From: Microvelia longipes
Taxonomy: Eukaryota > Arthropoda > Insecta > Hemiptera > Veliidae
Assembly: GCA_018340805.1 (NCBI GenBank)
Contig: JACMZG010000008.1
Span: 57,540,509 to 57,604,508, forward strand
DNA: 64,000 bases
Direction of reading: 5' to 3'
Part shown: positions 1 through 10,643 of the stretch, in pieces
How positions within the stretch are numbered: position 1 is the first letter of the stretch
Layout: every line of letters begins with the position of its first letter
Notes under the pieces: generated by a model
The model's database searches: none
Told to the model about the DNA's origin: nothing
Seen by the model: the letters and a program-made list of their open reading frames with translations, nothing else
Program-made: the position numbers and the translations under genes

Positions 1-158
1 TCTGGAGTAGTTAGAAAGAAGAATAAATAAAGTATATATGCAAGTTCTTTTCTTTAAAAGATGTATTTTATTACTGCTGTATGTGTGTTTTATTTTTTCT
101 CAATAAAGCTCATTTACTTACTTACTAACCTATTTCATTTTACTTTTCAATTTTGCAG

Positions 159-247
159 GAGGAAGGAGAGAATTTCGAGCTGATAAATGCTGACTCTAGA
201 GCAAGTGTTCAAAAACACAATAGAATCACTACTAAATATATGACTAA
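159..247 (+). CDS. POLR2F: RNA polymerases I/II/III subunit RPABC2 (RPB6), penultimate exon
   Basis: Internal coding exon of the small subunit shared by all three nuclear RNA polymerases, which sits at the base of the clamp. The exon follows a pyrimidine-rich tract and an AG (157-158) and ends before a GTATGT donor at 248. Its 89 bases encode 29 codons plus two bases. They read EEGENFELINADSRASV..., then RITTKYMTK, the conserved sequence that leads into the family's core. The acidic start is the C-terminal part of the family's variable acidic N-terminal region. The two leftover bases AA join the first base of the exon at 1109 to make a lysine codon, so the phase matches exactly. Upstream exons with the start codon lie outside the window. 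Splice sites are read by eye. The identification is very secure because the next exon carries the diagnostic core. Confidence 0.93.
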
Positions 248-1108
248 GTATGTATGCTAGCCTTTTATTCTTTGGTTTGGTTTTAAAGAATATAGCACTG
301 ATTATATTGATAAAAAAACTCACTTAGGCACAAATCAATAAAGCATTAGTTTTTGGCATCAATCTATACCTATGTTTCATGGTACTTGTGTTGGTGCCTA
401 AAGGTGAGTTTATAGCAAGGCGGTTATCGTCGACTGCTAACTATAGATAAATAAAACACTTTCCTGGGCTAATTCAAAAATTACCACAAAGATTCTGGTT
501 AAACTAGCTTTCACAACTAAAAGGTAACCTACCTTTTGTTTTTCTTTCAATCTTAATCAATGTTTTATTGATTTAGTGACTTCTTTTTTTTTATCAATTT
601 AGATTGTTCATACCTGTGATATTCTGTGGTCTTTATTTTAAGATATAAATAGAAAAAAGCATTAAGATTTTTTTATGAAAAATTTGCATTTTTTTCATAT
701 AATTGCCAAATTTCATATAATTTTTAGCATTAGTTTAATTTTTATTGATGACGTGTTTGTTTTAAAAAATCATCGAAAACTAAAAAAATTGTTCCCTCTG
801 TTGAAAATTGACTGTAGCCTTTTATACAATAAAGAAATGTAGGAAGTAAAATGTTGGCTAGTAATATTGACAGATCACGAATGTAAAGCAGCATTATGTC
901 TGTACTTGGATGGGTGACCACTGGGATTAAAAAAGCAAGTCTGAAATATTAATTTGGTTTTAATCAATTTTGTTTAACAAGCCAATTGAGTGATATGAAA
1001 GTTCAGAGGTACCCTCTACCTAATTCTTTTGTACTTATTGACTTTTCCCTTCCTTAAATTTCAATAAAACATAAACTTAAACCTCTAAAACATGAAAATT
1101 TTGTCTAG
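248..1108 (+). other. RPABC2 intron with inverted repeat and repeat copy
   Basis: 861-bp intron with GTATGT donor and TCTAG acceptor. At 316-411 an imperfect inverted repeat (AAACTCAC...TTAGGCAC against GTGCCTAAAGGTGAGTTT) encloses about 60 bp and looks like a small MITE. From about 690 to 928 it contains part of the dispersed 5S-module repeat listed separately. Confidence 0.75.
690..928 (+). repeat. 5S-module repeat, copy A (partial, intronic)
   Basis: Sense-strand copy inside the RPABC2 intron. It starts with the shared stretch TTTAGCATTAGTTTAATTTT and keeps the 5S rRNA-like module at 873-928: GATCACGAA, then GTAAAGCAGCATT, then GTACTTGGATGGGTGACCAC and TGGGAT. In a real 5S gene these correspond to the region from box A through box C of the internal promoter. 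Of all copies in the window this one keeps the box C part best. The conserved tail seen in other copies is missing here. Confidence 0.7.
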
Positions 1109-1319
1109 GTACGAGAGAGCGAGAGTGCTGGGTACAAGAGCTCTTCAGATAGCAATGTGTGCACCTGTGATGGTTGAATTAGAAGGTGAAACTGACCCCC
1201 TTCAAATAGCTATGAAAGAACTCAAACAAAGGAAAATCCCCATCATTATTAGAAGATACCTACCTGATAACAGTTTTGAAGATTGGGCTATTGATGAACT
1301 TACTATTACTGACAGATGA
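1109..1319 (+). CDS. POLR2F: RNA polymerases I/II/III subunit RPABC2 (RPB6), terminal exon
   Basis: Last coding exon of the RPB6 orthologue. After acceptor TCTAG (1104-1108) the frame reads [20 protein letters not shown], then [17 protein letters not shown] and [12 protein letters not shown], and ends in a TGA at 1317-1319. This is the near-invariant C-terminal core of RPABC2 that docks on the largest subunit, and its length to the stop is normal for the family. An ATG at 1092 lies in the intron just before the acceptor and is not the start. Together with the exon at 159-247 it gives an uninterrupted protein C-terminus with no damage, in contrast to the broken frames of the transposons nearby. 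A likely poly(A) signal AATAAA lies at 1488-1493, with another at 1704-1709. The intron (248-1108) holds a partial 5S-module repeat and a short inverted repeat. Confidence 0.97.
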
Positions 1320-1768
1320 ACTAAACTCTCATTTTGGCTTTACTTTTATTTTTTTTAAGGTTGTGTAAATATTTTTTAGCTTTTAAAATATAAAAATAAT
1401 ATACAAAAGTGTTTTCATTGCATCCCATTTTAGTGAATTTTCAATTAAAGACTATGCTTACAAGTAATACTACACATTTTATAATTAAATAAATACAAGG
1501 AACTGCTGACAAAAATAGAATGGTGAATAATCTTACAATTTTATGATTAGATTAATAGAATTACAATTTGGAACATTATCTTGAATGAGACTTATATTAT
1601 ATTGTACTCATAGATGATCCCTGTAATTGCATTCTTAAAAATCTTTATTTTATCTAAAATTTATTTCTTTATGGCTCTATTTCTTTGAAACATAAATTAA
1701 AACAATAAAATATCTGGTTTCTGAGAATAAAAAAGAATGTAATCTGTACTATACAGATCACAAATAAT
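1320..1768 (+). other. RPABC2 3' UTR and downstream AT-rich DNA
   Basis: AT-rich sequence after the RPABC2 stop with AATAAA signals at 1488-1493 and 1704-1709. No other coding or repeat signal was recognised before the next repeat copy. Confidence 0.55.
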
Positions 1769-2442
1769 GTATTTTTTTTCCTCATTTATACCGTAGGTAT
1801 ATTGGAAAAGTATTGCGTTTGAAAAAGAATCCGAAACCGGAATGTCACTGGAGTTATCCGTTTCAGGTGTTTTTAAGACTTCCTGAGTGATTTTTACAAA
1901 TTTGTCTGTCTGTTAAAACTTTGTGCAAAAATCAGTCTACCAATGTTGTTGGGAAAATAATTTTTATGATGATATTAAGCCGCAATAATGACTCAGTGAA
2001 AATTTAGAAAAATCATAAAACGCATAAAAATTATGCCATCAGATTGAGATTGACCATACACGTAGCAATGTATATGAATAACATTTGTGACAAGTTTCAT
2101 TTCATTTTCAGCATTAGTTCAATTTTTATCAAATGACTTGTGTATGTTATTTCAAAAATAATCAAATTGAGTTGAAATGTGGTACAAGTGTATACCTTAA
2201 CGCAATGAATAAGTACATCAAGTTTAGTTTTAATGCGACTAGTATATCTATGGGGTTTGTTGGATCATTAATGTTAAGCAGCATTGAGCGTGGTCAGTGC
2301 TATATAACTGACTACTGAGAAAGAAGTGGATGTATTAACCATCTGAGGACGAGCAAACTAAGGAGGATAAGTGTAGCGAATGGGATGTGATGAGGAAAAG
2401 TCCTGAAGTACTCTGTACCTGTTTTTTTAAATTTTTATCAGT
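1769..2442 (+). repeat. 5S-module repeat, copy B (near full length)
   Basis: Begins with TTTCCTCATTTATACCGTAG, the shared 5' end of the family. It runs through the family's conserved blocks (AATCCGAAACCGG, GTCTGTCTG, GTACAAGTGTATA) and carries the 5S-like module GTTAAGCAGCATTGAGCGTG, GTCAGTGCT at 2273-2316. It ends with CTGAGGACGAGCAA...GATGTGATGAGGAAAAGT...GTACC and a T-run. It contains no plausible protein. It lies just downstream of RPABC2 in the same orientation. Confidence 0.8.
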
Positions 2443-4446
2443 CAGAGGATGTTCTGGAAACTTACTTTTCCTATGGTGACTGAAATAAGCCTATTATTTC
2501 TCTTTTTCAATTAAATAATGTGTCCATAAAAATAATGAGGGCGTAATGGTTTTTAGACCAGCTAAGATCACAAATTAAGCTAAAATAATATTATAGAATA
2601 GATTACCAGGATAATTAAGACTTATACATTGCAGACTGGCCAGTGAGTGCAGCAGCTCTCCTTGGGCCCCTCTGTTAACAACAATGAAAAGTAAACTTAA
2701 AGAAAAAACAAAAATTTAAAAAAAATTATTAACATATTAAATATTTTCAAGCTTGTAATATATTTATAATATATTACATTATATTCATATAATATTATTT
2801 ATTTATTATAATTATGTAATATACTCATAACATCAGAGTCAAATAGGCCCAATATTCTAGCGTATGGTCGAAAGAGTTCCTAGAGACAAATGTTTTTAGT
2901 ACTTAAAAATATTATTTATTTATTATTGATACATAAATCTATAGCCTTTAAGGTCCCTATTTATTTTACTTGAACTTTTAAGGGCCCGATTCAAAAGACT
3001 AGGGCTGAAAAGGGTCCTAACTTTCTTGACCAGGACCCTAAAGGAAGACAAAATGGCTTTAGAAATTTGATTTTGTTTCTTAGTAATGAAAAATATATTC
3101 TAAATTTTAGTTCTTTATGGCTCCTATTGATTATACCTAGAAATTAAGGGCTCTACACAAAGACTAAAGCCAATGATGGCCCTTAACATATTTGATCAGG
3201 GCCCTAGATATTAAACTTAAAATATTTTAATTAAATATTACATTTAAATGAATAAACTAATGTTTTATTTCAGTTTATTTGAATTTTACTTAAGTTTATT
3301 TTATACTTACTTGTTTATTTTCATTTATTTAAACAAAATAATTTCATTTTCTATAATTTTAATAAATATTAAATTATCCTTGCTGAAATAATTAATACTA
3401 CTCTAGTTAAAAGTAGACCTCTTTACTTGGAAAGCAATATTGGACCCCTCCCCTCCCCTATTGTACATCTTGAGATCTAGGTTTGAGTCTTTTTAGGCCA
3501 AACCCTCCTTGGACCTTTTTGCTCAGCCACTGGGCATATAGAACTCGCTATAAATTCATTTATAACACACCTAGCACTTGTTCCTTTGTGCTCAGCTTAT
3601 TTAGCAACTTAATGTAATTAAATTGCTGGATGCTAATTAAGTCTTAATGCTGTAATTAACAATTACAGCATCAAGACCATATTTTGCAACATGATCACAT
3701 CAACAAATTATAATCCTAACAAGAGTGCCAGCTGTAAGCTCAAGACAAATAAGTTTGTATGGACTTTATAAGTTCAGTTTATAAGGTTCAGTTGGAGAAA
3801 CCAAAATACAAGAGAGAACAGCCTATATAGAATTATTTAATTAAAAGAAGGCAACAATTGAGAGAGGAGAAAATCCTCTGACATGATCATACTTTAAATA
3901 GGGAGCAAAATATAGTCTTAAGTAATGACTTAAGTTAGTTTAAAAGATACTCATATCTTATAGTTATATCAGATCTTATAGACTATCATATCATATAGTT
4001 AGTAATTGTTTTTTTCATTAACTTGTTTGTGCCCAAATCCTTAATTTGCATTAAACTAAAAGCGAACACTATGAATAATAACGAAATTGAGAGGGGGTGA
4101 AGGATGACTAAGATTTTTTCCAAAACCAACTTTTTATTTAATGACTTCAAATTTTTTAGCTCAATGTTAGTTAATAGTTTTACGTAGGATGGGTAAACAA
4201 ATTCTGGCGGCGATAAAATTTCCACCCCTTAAAAGTTACATATGCTTAGAAAACATCATAAGAAACATATGCAAGAAAACATTGCATGCAAAATTTGTGC
4301 CCGACCAATTAATAATAAGAGGTTGCACAATTCCTTTAAAGTTGCAAGCAACAATTAATGGAAAACATGTAACAGATTAATTGAATAACATATGTACATT
4401 TTTGTAAAAAAACACTGTTTAATTTCAACTTTTTAAAAAGTCAAAA
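2443..4446. other. No gene seen; degenerate duplicated GGGCCC block
   Basis: AT-rich, no coding signal. Two diverged direct copies of a roughly 65-bp block with GGGCCC-type ends lie at about 2977-3040 and 3143-3210 (AAGGGCCCGATTCAAAAGAC against AAGGGCTCTACACAAAGACT). Short open frames here have no recognisable family and are treated as chance. Confidence 0.5.
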
Positions 4447-4835
4447 CTTGCTTAAAAATAATGGTACAGCTATGAAATTAGTATCTACTTCCCTAAACTA
4501 AGTAGGCCAAACAAACATTATCTTATCATAAAAAATTCCCTAAACACAGTTTTGGTAATATTTTTTTTTTTTTTTTTTTTGTAATTTGGTAAAAATGTAT
4601 TAAAATTTGATTATTGAAGTATATCATATTTTAAAGATTTTTAGACCAAAGCTATTTAATAACACACATACACATTTAGCAATGTTTTCCCTATATTTTG
4701 TGAAATTCTTTATACACTTAAAGACAGCATTTTGCAACTCTTGCCTTTAAAGATGTTTTAGAACTGGCGGTTCTGTAGTATTCCAGTAAGCATGGGCATC
4801 AAAATTTAACGGTGGAATAACAAAGTTCCTAACAT

Positions 4836-5775
4836 TTTTTTTTATTTATTTGTACATAAATGGACCTAGGTCCTTTTTCAAAATACAATAAAACATTACA
4901 CAAGTCAGATTAACTATTCTTTGCATACACAAAATACATAGATAATTGCATCAATAATTAAGAAAATAAAATGAAAATATTTTTAAATAAAAATCATTAG
5001 AAGTCTCTAAAATGTAATAATGTTTAAAAATGCAGTTGGCTGTTTAAAATATAAATGATACATATACATATTAATACATAGTTTATATCTAAAACAAAAT
5101 AATATCAAAAGAAAAAATAATTTTAATGAAAAATTTATATTTTTTTTAATTTTTTTTTTAATTTATATTATTTGAAGAAAGACAAGACTTTTATTGCACT
5201 ATAAAAAGTTATTAAAAATAATATTTTTATAATCTATAATCTTTTTTAAAAAATAAGATTTTGATTTAAAAATATACTTATAAAATATTTACTATTGGAT
5301 ATCATAAAGTTTATTTGTAATGATATTATTTAATGAATTTAGTCTAATAGACAACATATCAATATCTTTACAATAAATATTTGCTGTCTTCATACCTCTA
5401 TTGAGCGGTTGATGTTATAGATAATTAGTTTGACTCTATTGAACATTAAATAAAAAGAGGATTCTAGTATTAGAAACATTAAAATTAATATAGGTAAGAA
5501 GTTGAGAGCAGTCAAAATTGTTATTAATTAACTGATAGAGAAATATTAGATCAAAGTATTTTCTTCTAATCAAAATAGGTGGTATATTATGATTCAAAAA
5601 GATTATTGCCAACATAATGTGGATGAAAGATTTTAGTTTTGTAATTGATACCACCAAAGAATTTGTGCTGGACATGTCTAAAAGATTTTCATGGCAAACA
5701 TAATATGGATTCCATATTCCATAAAATAGAATAGGTCTTATAAGATTATCGGATTCCAACTATAGATCTTATAAG
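4836..5775 (-). mobile_element. LINE 3' fragment (Jockey-like RT C-terminus)
   Basis: The minus-strand frame 5436-5759 reads LIRPILFYGIWNPYY, then PPILIRRKYFDLIFLYQLIN, then NNFDCSQLLTYINF. This is the pattern of the region after the catalytic palm in Jockey-superfamily LINE reverse transcriptases: a conserved RPILEYG.WNPYY block, then an RR...FLY.L.N..IDC..LL..I.F block. The frame stops early and the domain upstream is absent, so this is a 5'-truncated remnant. The 3' end is the A-rich tail seen on the plus strand as TTTTTTATTTATTTGTACAT from about 4836. It lies inside the foldback pair. Family-level assignment rests on pattern memory alone; the clade is uncertain. Confidence 0.6.
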
Positions 5776-6090
5776 AGTTTTAAAAAGATGGACTATTATT
5801 TTTATATTTGAAAAGTGTAAAAATATTTTATATTCTAAAAAATGAAAATTTTTAGAATTGCGAAGAAAAACCTAAAATTTGGTAACATTTAGCTTTAATA
5901 CTAATATAATGTTAATTTTTCATAAAATATTACATCTAAATCTTTGGTAAATCAGAGGTTCTAGAGTAAGAAATCATTGCACATTTAGAAATATTTAAAT
6001 TTAGAAAATTTATTTTGCACCATTTAAAAAGACTATTTTAAAGAAACATTGTTTAATTAATAAGGAAAAATGAGTTTTTAAATTTCAAGT

Positions 6091-6277
6091 AATGAAATAA
6101 AACAGAGTCACTCCACTAATGATATATTTTTGACATAGCCAGCTTTCAATCTTAACAGATCATCAGTGTCGGCGAGCAGCAAAGAAAAGAGTCAGGAGAC
6201 AGAGGTTACAGTTTTGTCTGAAGTTTGTAGGTTGTAGTTAGCTACAACCTAGCGGAGAGACTCCGTTTTATTTCATT
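6091..6277. mobile_element. 187-bp inverted-repeat element with hammerhead-like motif
   Basis: Terminal 19-bp inverted repeats, AATGAAATAAAACAGAGTC at 6091-6109 and GACTCCGTTTTATTTCATT at 6259-6277, with one mismatch. The interior holds a hammerhead-like fold on the minus strand (6132-6170) and a hairpin around AGGTTGTAG-TTAG-CTACAACCT (about 6228-6250). No coding capacity. No clear target-site duplication. Confidence 0.6.
6132..6170 (-). ncRNA. Hammerhead-ribozyme-like motif 1
   Basis: Read on the minus strand: stem I strand GACA, intact core CTGATGA, a short stem II region (TCTGTTAAGATT), core GAA, stem III AGC-TG-GCT, then A as the cleavage-site nucleotide and the stem I partner TGTC. The stem I strands are perfectly complementary, and stem III closes with the required A-U pair. 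Stem II is weak (AUCU/AGAU at best). The very short stem III is as known for the ribozymes of Penelope-like elements. Activity is not implied. Confidence 0.5.
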
Positions 6278-6735
6278 GTTTGATTGGTTAATTTTTTCAT
6301 CAATAGATCATACAATTTTATTCCATTTAAAAAGACTAATTAGGTAATCTTGATGCCAAAAAGTATCATTCCATCATAGAAACAAACAGCTAGCTGGAGC
6401 TCCATAAAAATAGTGAAAGAAAAGGATGCTTGAAGGGACAATAATTTATTAAATTATTAGACAAAATTTATGAAGGATTTCACAAAATATAGGGAACATT
6501 GTTAAACCACTGTGTATATTACTAAATAGCTTGCCCAAAACTATCTCTTTTGGTCTTAAAATCTTTTAAATACATTTTACTTCAATAATCAAGTATTAAA
6601 TTTTAATTAATTTTTATCAAACTTAATATTACCGGTAAATTCTGGTAATATTGCCAAAAACTCATCATTCTTAGTTTAGGGGAGTAGATGACACTAATTT
6701 CATGGCTGTACCATTATTTTTAAGCTTAGTTATAG

Positions 6736-8440
6736 CTATTTCACATCTAGCATTTTCTTACAAAAATGTATATGTATATATATTATTTAATAAACCTGCT
6801 ATGACAACCTTAAAAAGCATTACTAGCTATGTTTCTTAAACCGCAGCAATTGCCAGTTCCATATCTTTTGCAATATTTTTCAATAAAATATTTCCATATA
6901 GTAAAATTTACACAAAATAGGGAATAAAGAAATATTTTTAATGAAAATGATTGTTTTTCAACTTCCAAGCATTTGTGTAACCCCTCGTTGTTAATTGATC
7001 GGACTCTAATTTTGCAGGCGATAATTTTTTGTGTATATGCAAATCATATACATAGGGGTAGAGATTTTGGCATCGCCAACATTTTTAATCGACTCAACCC
7101 ACAACTGCTCTTTTTACATAATAAATTATTAAAATAAAATACTTGAGTACCACTTCTTATTCTTGTAAGAATCCCAGTTCATTTATCTTTATTTTTTGCT
7201 CAGGGAAAGGAAGTTCTGAGCTCTAACCGCTTTGTCCTCATTCTGGGTCTGGGTAATTCATAATCAATTTATCAATAAATTTATTTATTTATGGTTAATT
7301 TATTATTAATTATATTTAGGAGAAATAGGTCCATACTATAGACCTCTATGGAACCATAGGATGGTCCCATTCCTTCTGAATAAGAAGGAATAGTTAATAA
7401 TTTATTTAAATATTAAATTTAAGTTAATCATTTAAAATAGAGGTCCCAATTAAAATTTTCGATTTAATTTATTATAATTTACTAATCGGAACAAGCTGTT
7501 TTAGTAAAATTTAATCATATGGTTATGGTTATCTGGAATTTTAATTTTATGGTTACCTGCAATCGCCCAAGTTATCAAAAATTGCATATTGATAACTTTA
7601 ATAATTTCTTCAGAAATTTGAGATTAGCTTGATTTTTACTTACATAAGTAATTGTATAGTATATATCAAAATATAAATTTTATAATTACTTAGATGATTA
7701 CATGGCAAGTTTGAGACAAAAGTATGTTTTGATTATTGCAGGCATAAACAATGTTATATTATCAATAATGTGACAACTTTTCTAGTAATAATTTTTTAAG
7801 TTGGCTGAGGCAAACTTGAAATTTGTTTATTAATGAGAGCCTCAAATTTGTAATTAAAGGATTCTCATTAAATTTGAAAGCGGCTATAGATTGAGGTTTG
7901 TTTTTAAGAAGGAAACACATACAGTTTGTGACTTTAATGATTTCTGATTAAGTTTGAGACACGTTTGATGATTGCTTTTAATTATATCATCAATCATCAA
8001 TACTAAGTAACTATTCAAAATTAATTTTATTCAATTATTTTTAATGAATTTTCATTTTATGCTTTTCTCTCTGAAGACGACTTTAAAACTACCTAATTAA
8101 TTTATACTACAAAAATAAGCAAAGAAAATTCGAGGGCTTTCAGATTGAAGTAATCTTCTTTTGAAAGATTAAAACAAGTTAGAATTTTGGGCTTTGAAGG
8201 ATTGAAATCTGCTTGTTCTAAAGTTTGAAAATAACTTGTTCACGGAAAAGCTTGTTACAAGTCAGACCTCAAGTTAAAATTCACACCTGAAAGCTTGCTT
8301 ACTGTTAGCTTTTTTGAACGGCCATCGTTGATAAAATTTACATTAGTAGCGACTAGCTAGCTTTTATGAAATTTGAAACAATTTTACTTTGAAAGCTTAC
8401 AACTTTTGTACTTGAGCATAAAAAGGTTTGATTACAGTAT
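6736..8440. other. No gene seen
   Basis: AT-rich sequence without a recognised coding region. It contains small hairpins such as the one around 7350-7390 (GGTCCATACTATAGACC and nearby GGAACCATAGGATGGTCCC). I see nothing else to report. Confidence 0.5.
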
Positions 8441-8447
8441 GACGTAT

Positions 8448-9200
8448 TGTTCTGAACAAACAAGATTTATAAAACATCTTTATCTCCAGACAGTGTATAA
8501 TGTAAAGTTTATTGACTAGTGTTTAGGGAATAAAGAAACATTTCACTCCCAAGGGAGAAAAAATGACTTTTCAAACACTTAAAAAGTGTTGTCTATTATT
8601 GGGTTATTAGAGCCAATTATATCCATTTTTTACAGGAGTGGTATTCTCTAAATTTATACAGGTGACCGATCAATTTTTGTAATTTTCCCGGGGCAGCAAC
8701 CCCAAAATTAATGGGGGGACCCGAACAAAAAAATGTTCTACTGGCTCAAAATCCGTTGCAGGTCAAAAGAAGTTGTTTGGTGCAAAACTTTTTTTTTGGG
8801 GCAAACCTCCAAAATTTATATGGGGGAACCGACAAAAAACAGATTGGTTCAAAATCCGTTCCAGGTCAATAGAAGTTGTTGGAAAATTTTTTGCGGGGGG
8901 GCAGCACCTCCAATATTTATAAGGGGTCCGACCCTAAAAAATTAGAATAAATACAGCAAAACGTATTAAAATAAAATCAACGTCTGGAGATAAAATCTTG
9001 TATGCACCTTGGGAGTAATATGCTATTTTCTCCCTCGCAATTACCTCCCTCGGCTTCGCCTTGGAAGTTAATAGTCATAACACCCTCGGCTTTGCCTCGG
9101 GAGTTAAATACTTTGGTTCCCTCGGCTTTCGCCTAAGGAACCAACTGACTGCTGAGGGAAATAATAGCATTCATTACTCCCTTGGTGCATGAATAACTAT
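8448..9200. mobile_element. Inverted-repeat element with CTCGG-rich end and minisatellite core
   Basis: Inward-facing arms AAGATTTATAAAACATCTTT / TATCTCCAGAC (about 8463-8495) and GTCTGGAGATAAAATCTTGT (about 8983-9002). Beyond the right arm lies a second inverted pair: TGCACCTTGGGAGTAATATG near 9004 and CATTACTCCCTTGGTGCATG near 9173. Its interior repeats CCCTCGGCTTCGCCTTGG-type blocks. The first pair encloses a minisatellite. A diverged copy of the 8980-9200 part lies at 54013-54245. Confidence 0.55.
8680..8945 (+). repeat. Hairpin minisatellite, about 2.3 units
   Basis: Imperfect units of about 120 bp. Each has a G-run/C-run hairpin (GGGGCAGCAACCCC), then AAATTTATA..GGGG.CCGAC, then TCAAAATCCGTTGCAGGTCA and AAGAAGTTGTT. 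The same unit is present about six times at 37580-38245. The 70-codon open frame across it is a product of the repeat. Confidence 0.75.
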
Positions 9201-10169
9201 TACTTCTTTAGCGATTTACACTAACTTTTACTCTTTGTTAGTCTACTTTTAAGTATTGGATACGCTGAGGAGGCGGTCGTAGGCTACTACTATTGAAGCC
9301 ACTTACAAGAAGCTGAGAACTCTTCAAAAAGGTGCATTACAAATTTGAAATATTTAGGCGGCCCTTGGTAACTTTTCAACATTAACTATTACATAGTTAT
9401 ACAAAAGCTATGCGCACTTGTACGACTAAAAAGTTCGCAATTAATTTTAAATATTAAACTCTTTATAAATATAAATTGATTTTGTTTTTAAATTCCTTTA
9501 TTCTTATACCAGGGCGAACCAGAATGTACAAATAACGGAGATAATTACAATGTTAAATACAAATGTATTCCCAAAGAGAAAAAACTGAGGATTTGAATGA
9601 TTACCACTTTGAGTATAGTTTTCCTGTCAGTATTGTGTGCTTCGGAAAGGTACCACTTAAAATATGAAGGGAGATTTTTAATGAAAGCATTGTCATCAAA
9701 ACTCTAAAAGCGGAAACAAGAGTTGAAGGAATTCAAGACCAAATGGCTTGTTACAGAAGTAGAAATCTCTTGTAGGTATAATCTCAAGTAATTTCAGGCT
9801 CAGTTTGTGTATCATGGTTGGTTTTCAAGTGGCTTCATTAGTAGTTATATTTCCTACCCTTCTTCACTCGTCTCTGCCAAGTTCTTTACTCTTAAAACCC
9901 AACAATATCTCCGGGTTCAACTCATTCCTACATTTTATGATATCTCATCGTAGAGGCGTTCTAAATGAATAAGAAATCTCAGCTAAAACCTTCACCTGAG
10001 TTGTAAAAGCTCGTGGTCTGGTGTCAATCAAATCCTAATTGCACGTCTCTACCCTCATTAAAATTTTCCTTTGACCTTACTCTGTCTTTATCAACACTAC
10101 ACACATCCCTACCTCTTATCATTTTGTAGCAAAATTATTTTACATTTACTAAGTTTATTACCTGTATTA
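9201..10169. other. No gene seen
   Basis: No coding or repeat signal recognised up to the copia LTR. A CCTCAGCGTATCC-type stretch near 9257 is not part of any repeat I can identify. Confidence 0.45.
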
Positions 10170-10174
10170 ACCTC

Positions 10175-10295
10175 TGTTATGATATATGAGAACAGAGTGA
10201 TGATGAACTAAATTATATTGTCAGAATGAAATATAAAATAAATATAAAATTAAAATAAAACTTTCTGTCGACAGTTGACAAGACAGCTGCCAACA
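10175..10295 (-). repeat. Copia 3' LTR (121 bp)
   Basis: TGTTATGATATATGAGAACA... through GCTGCCAACA on the plus strand. TG...CA termini. Short for an LTR but matched base for base by 14292-14412, apart from one difference. Confidence 0.95.
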
Positions 10296-10307
10296 CCTCC
10301 CCTAAAT

Positions 10308-10643
10308 TCAGACGACTCCTAACTTCTGTCTTAGTAGACTGAATTGCTGTTTTCCTAATCCTTTGGTTAGAATATCTGCTTCTTGATTTGAGCTTGGGAC
10401 ATACTGTAATTTTATATCGTTGTTATTGACACATTCTCTTAAGAAATTATATTTCACATCTATATGCTTCATCCTTTGCATAGTTTTTGGATTTGAAGCG
10501 ACTTTTATACAGGATTGATTATCTTCAAATATTAACGTAGGACTACTTCCTTCTACCTGTAATTCTCTTAGCACTTTCTGGATCCACATGGCTTCACAGC
10601 ACGCTCCCGCTAAGGCAATATATTCTGCTTCTGTGGAGGACAA
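10308..10643 (-). CDS. Copia RNase H fragment
   Basis: Frame of 111 residues that begins SSTEAEYIALAGACCEAMWI, the hallmark of the copia RNase H active-site region. It continues with FEDNQSCIKVASNP and KHIDVKYNFLRE, and near the end EADILTKGL, typical of the polyprotein C-terminus. The enzyme degrades the RNA strand of the RNA:DNA hybrid during reverse transcription. The stop is near the polypurine tract, as expected for the natural end of the polyprotein. The start codon is not real; the domain continues in another frame from the RT part upstream (10838-11047), so at least one shift lies between them. No acidic residue is visibly lost in this piece. Confidence 0.9.
   Translation of the reverse strand: MSSTEAEYIALAGACCEAMWIQKVLRELQVEGSSPTLIFEDNQSCIKVASNPKTMQRMKHIDVKYNFLRECVNNNDIKLQYVPSSNQEADILTKGLGKQQFSLLRQKLGVV

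Larger units (their letters stand above)
4447..6735. repeat. Foldback pair with arms of about 280 bp
   Basis: The left arm (about 4447-4735) is matched by the reverse complement of the right arm (about 6455-6730). Shared blocks include CTTAAAAATAATGGTACAGC, CCCTAAACTAAG, TTGATTATTGAAGTA and TTCCCTATATTTTGTGAAAT. The arms are diverged by substitutions and indels. Between them lie a LINE tail and a small inverted-repeat element. Either this is one foldback element filled by later insertions, or two copies of one repeat in opposite orientation. Confidence 0.6.

Noticed and set aside
873..928. A genuine 5S rRNA gene
   Set aside because: Only the box A to box C portion is present; the 5' third and the 3' closing stem are missing, and the copy continues into repeat sequence shared with other loci.
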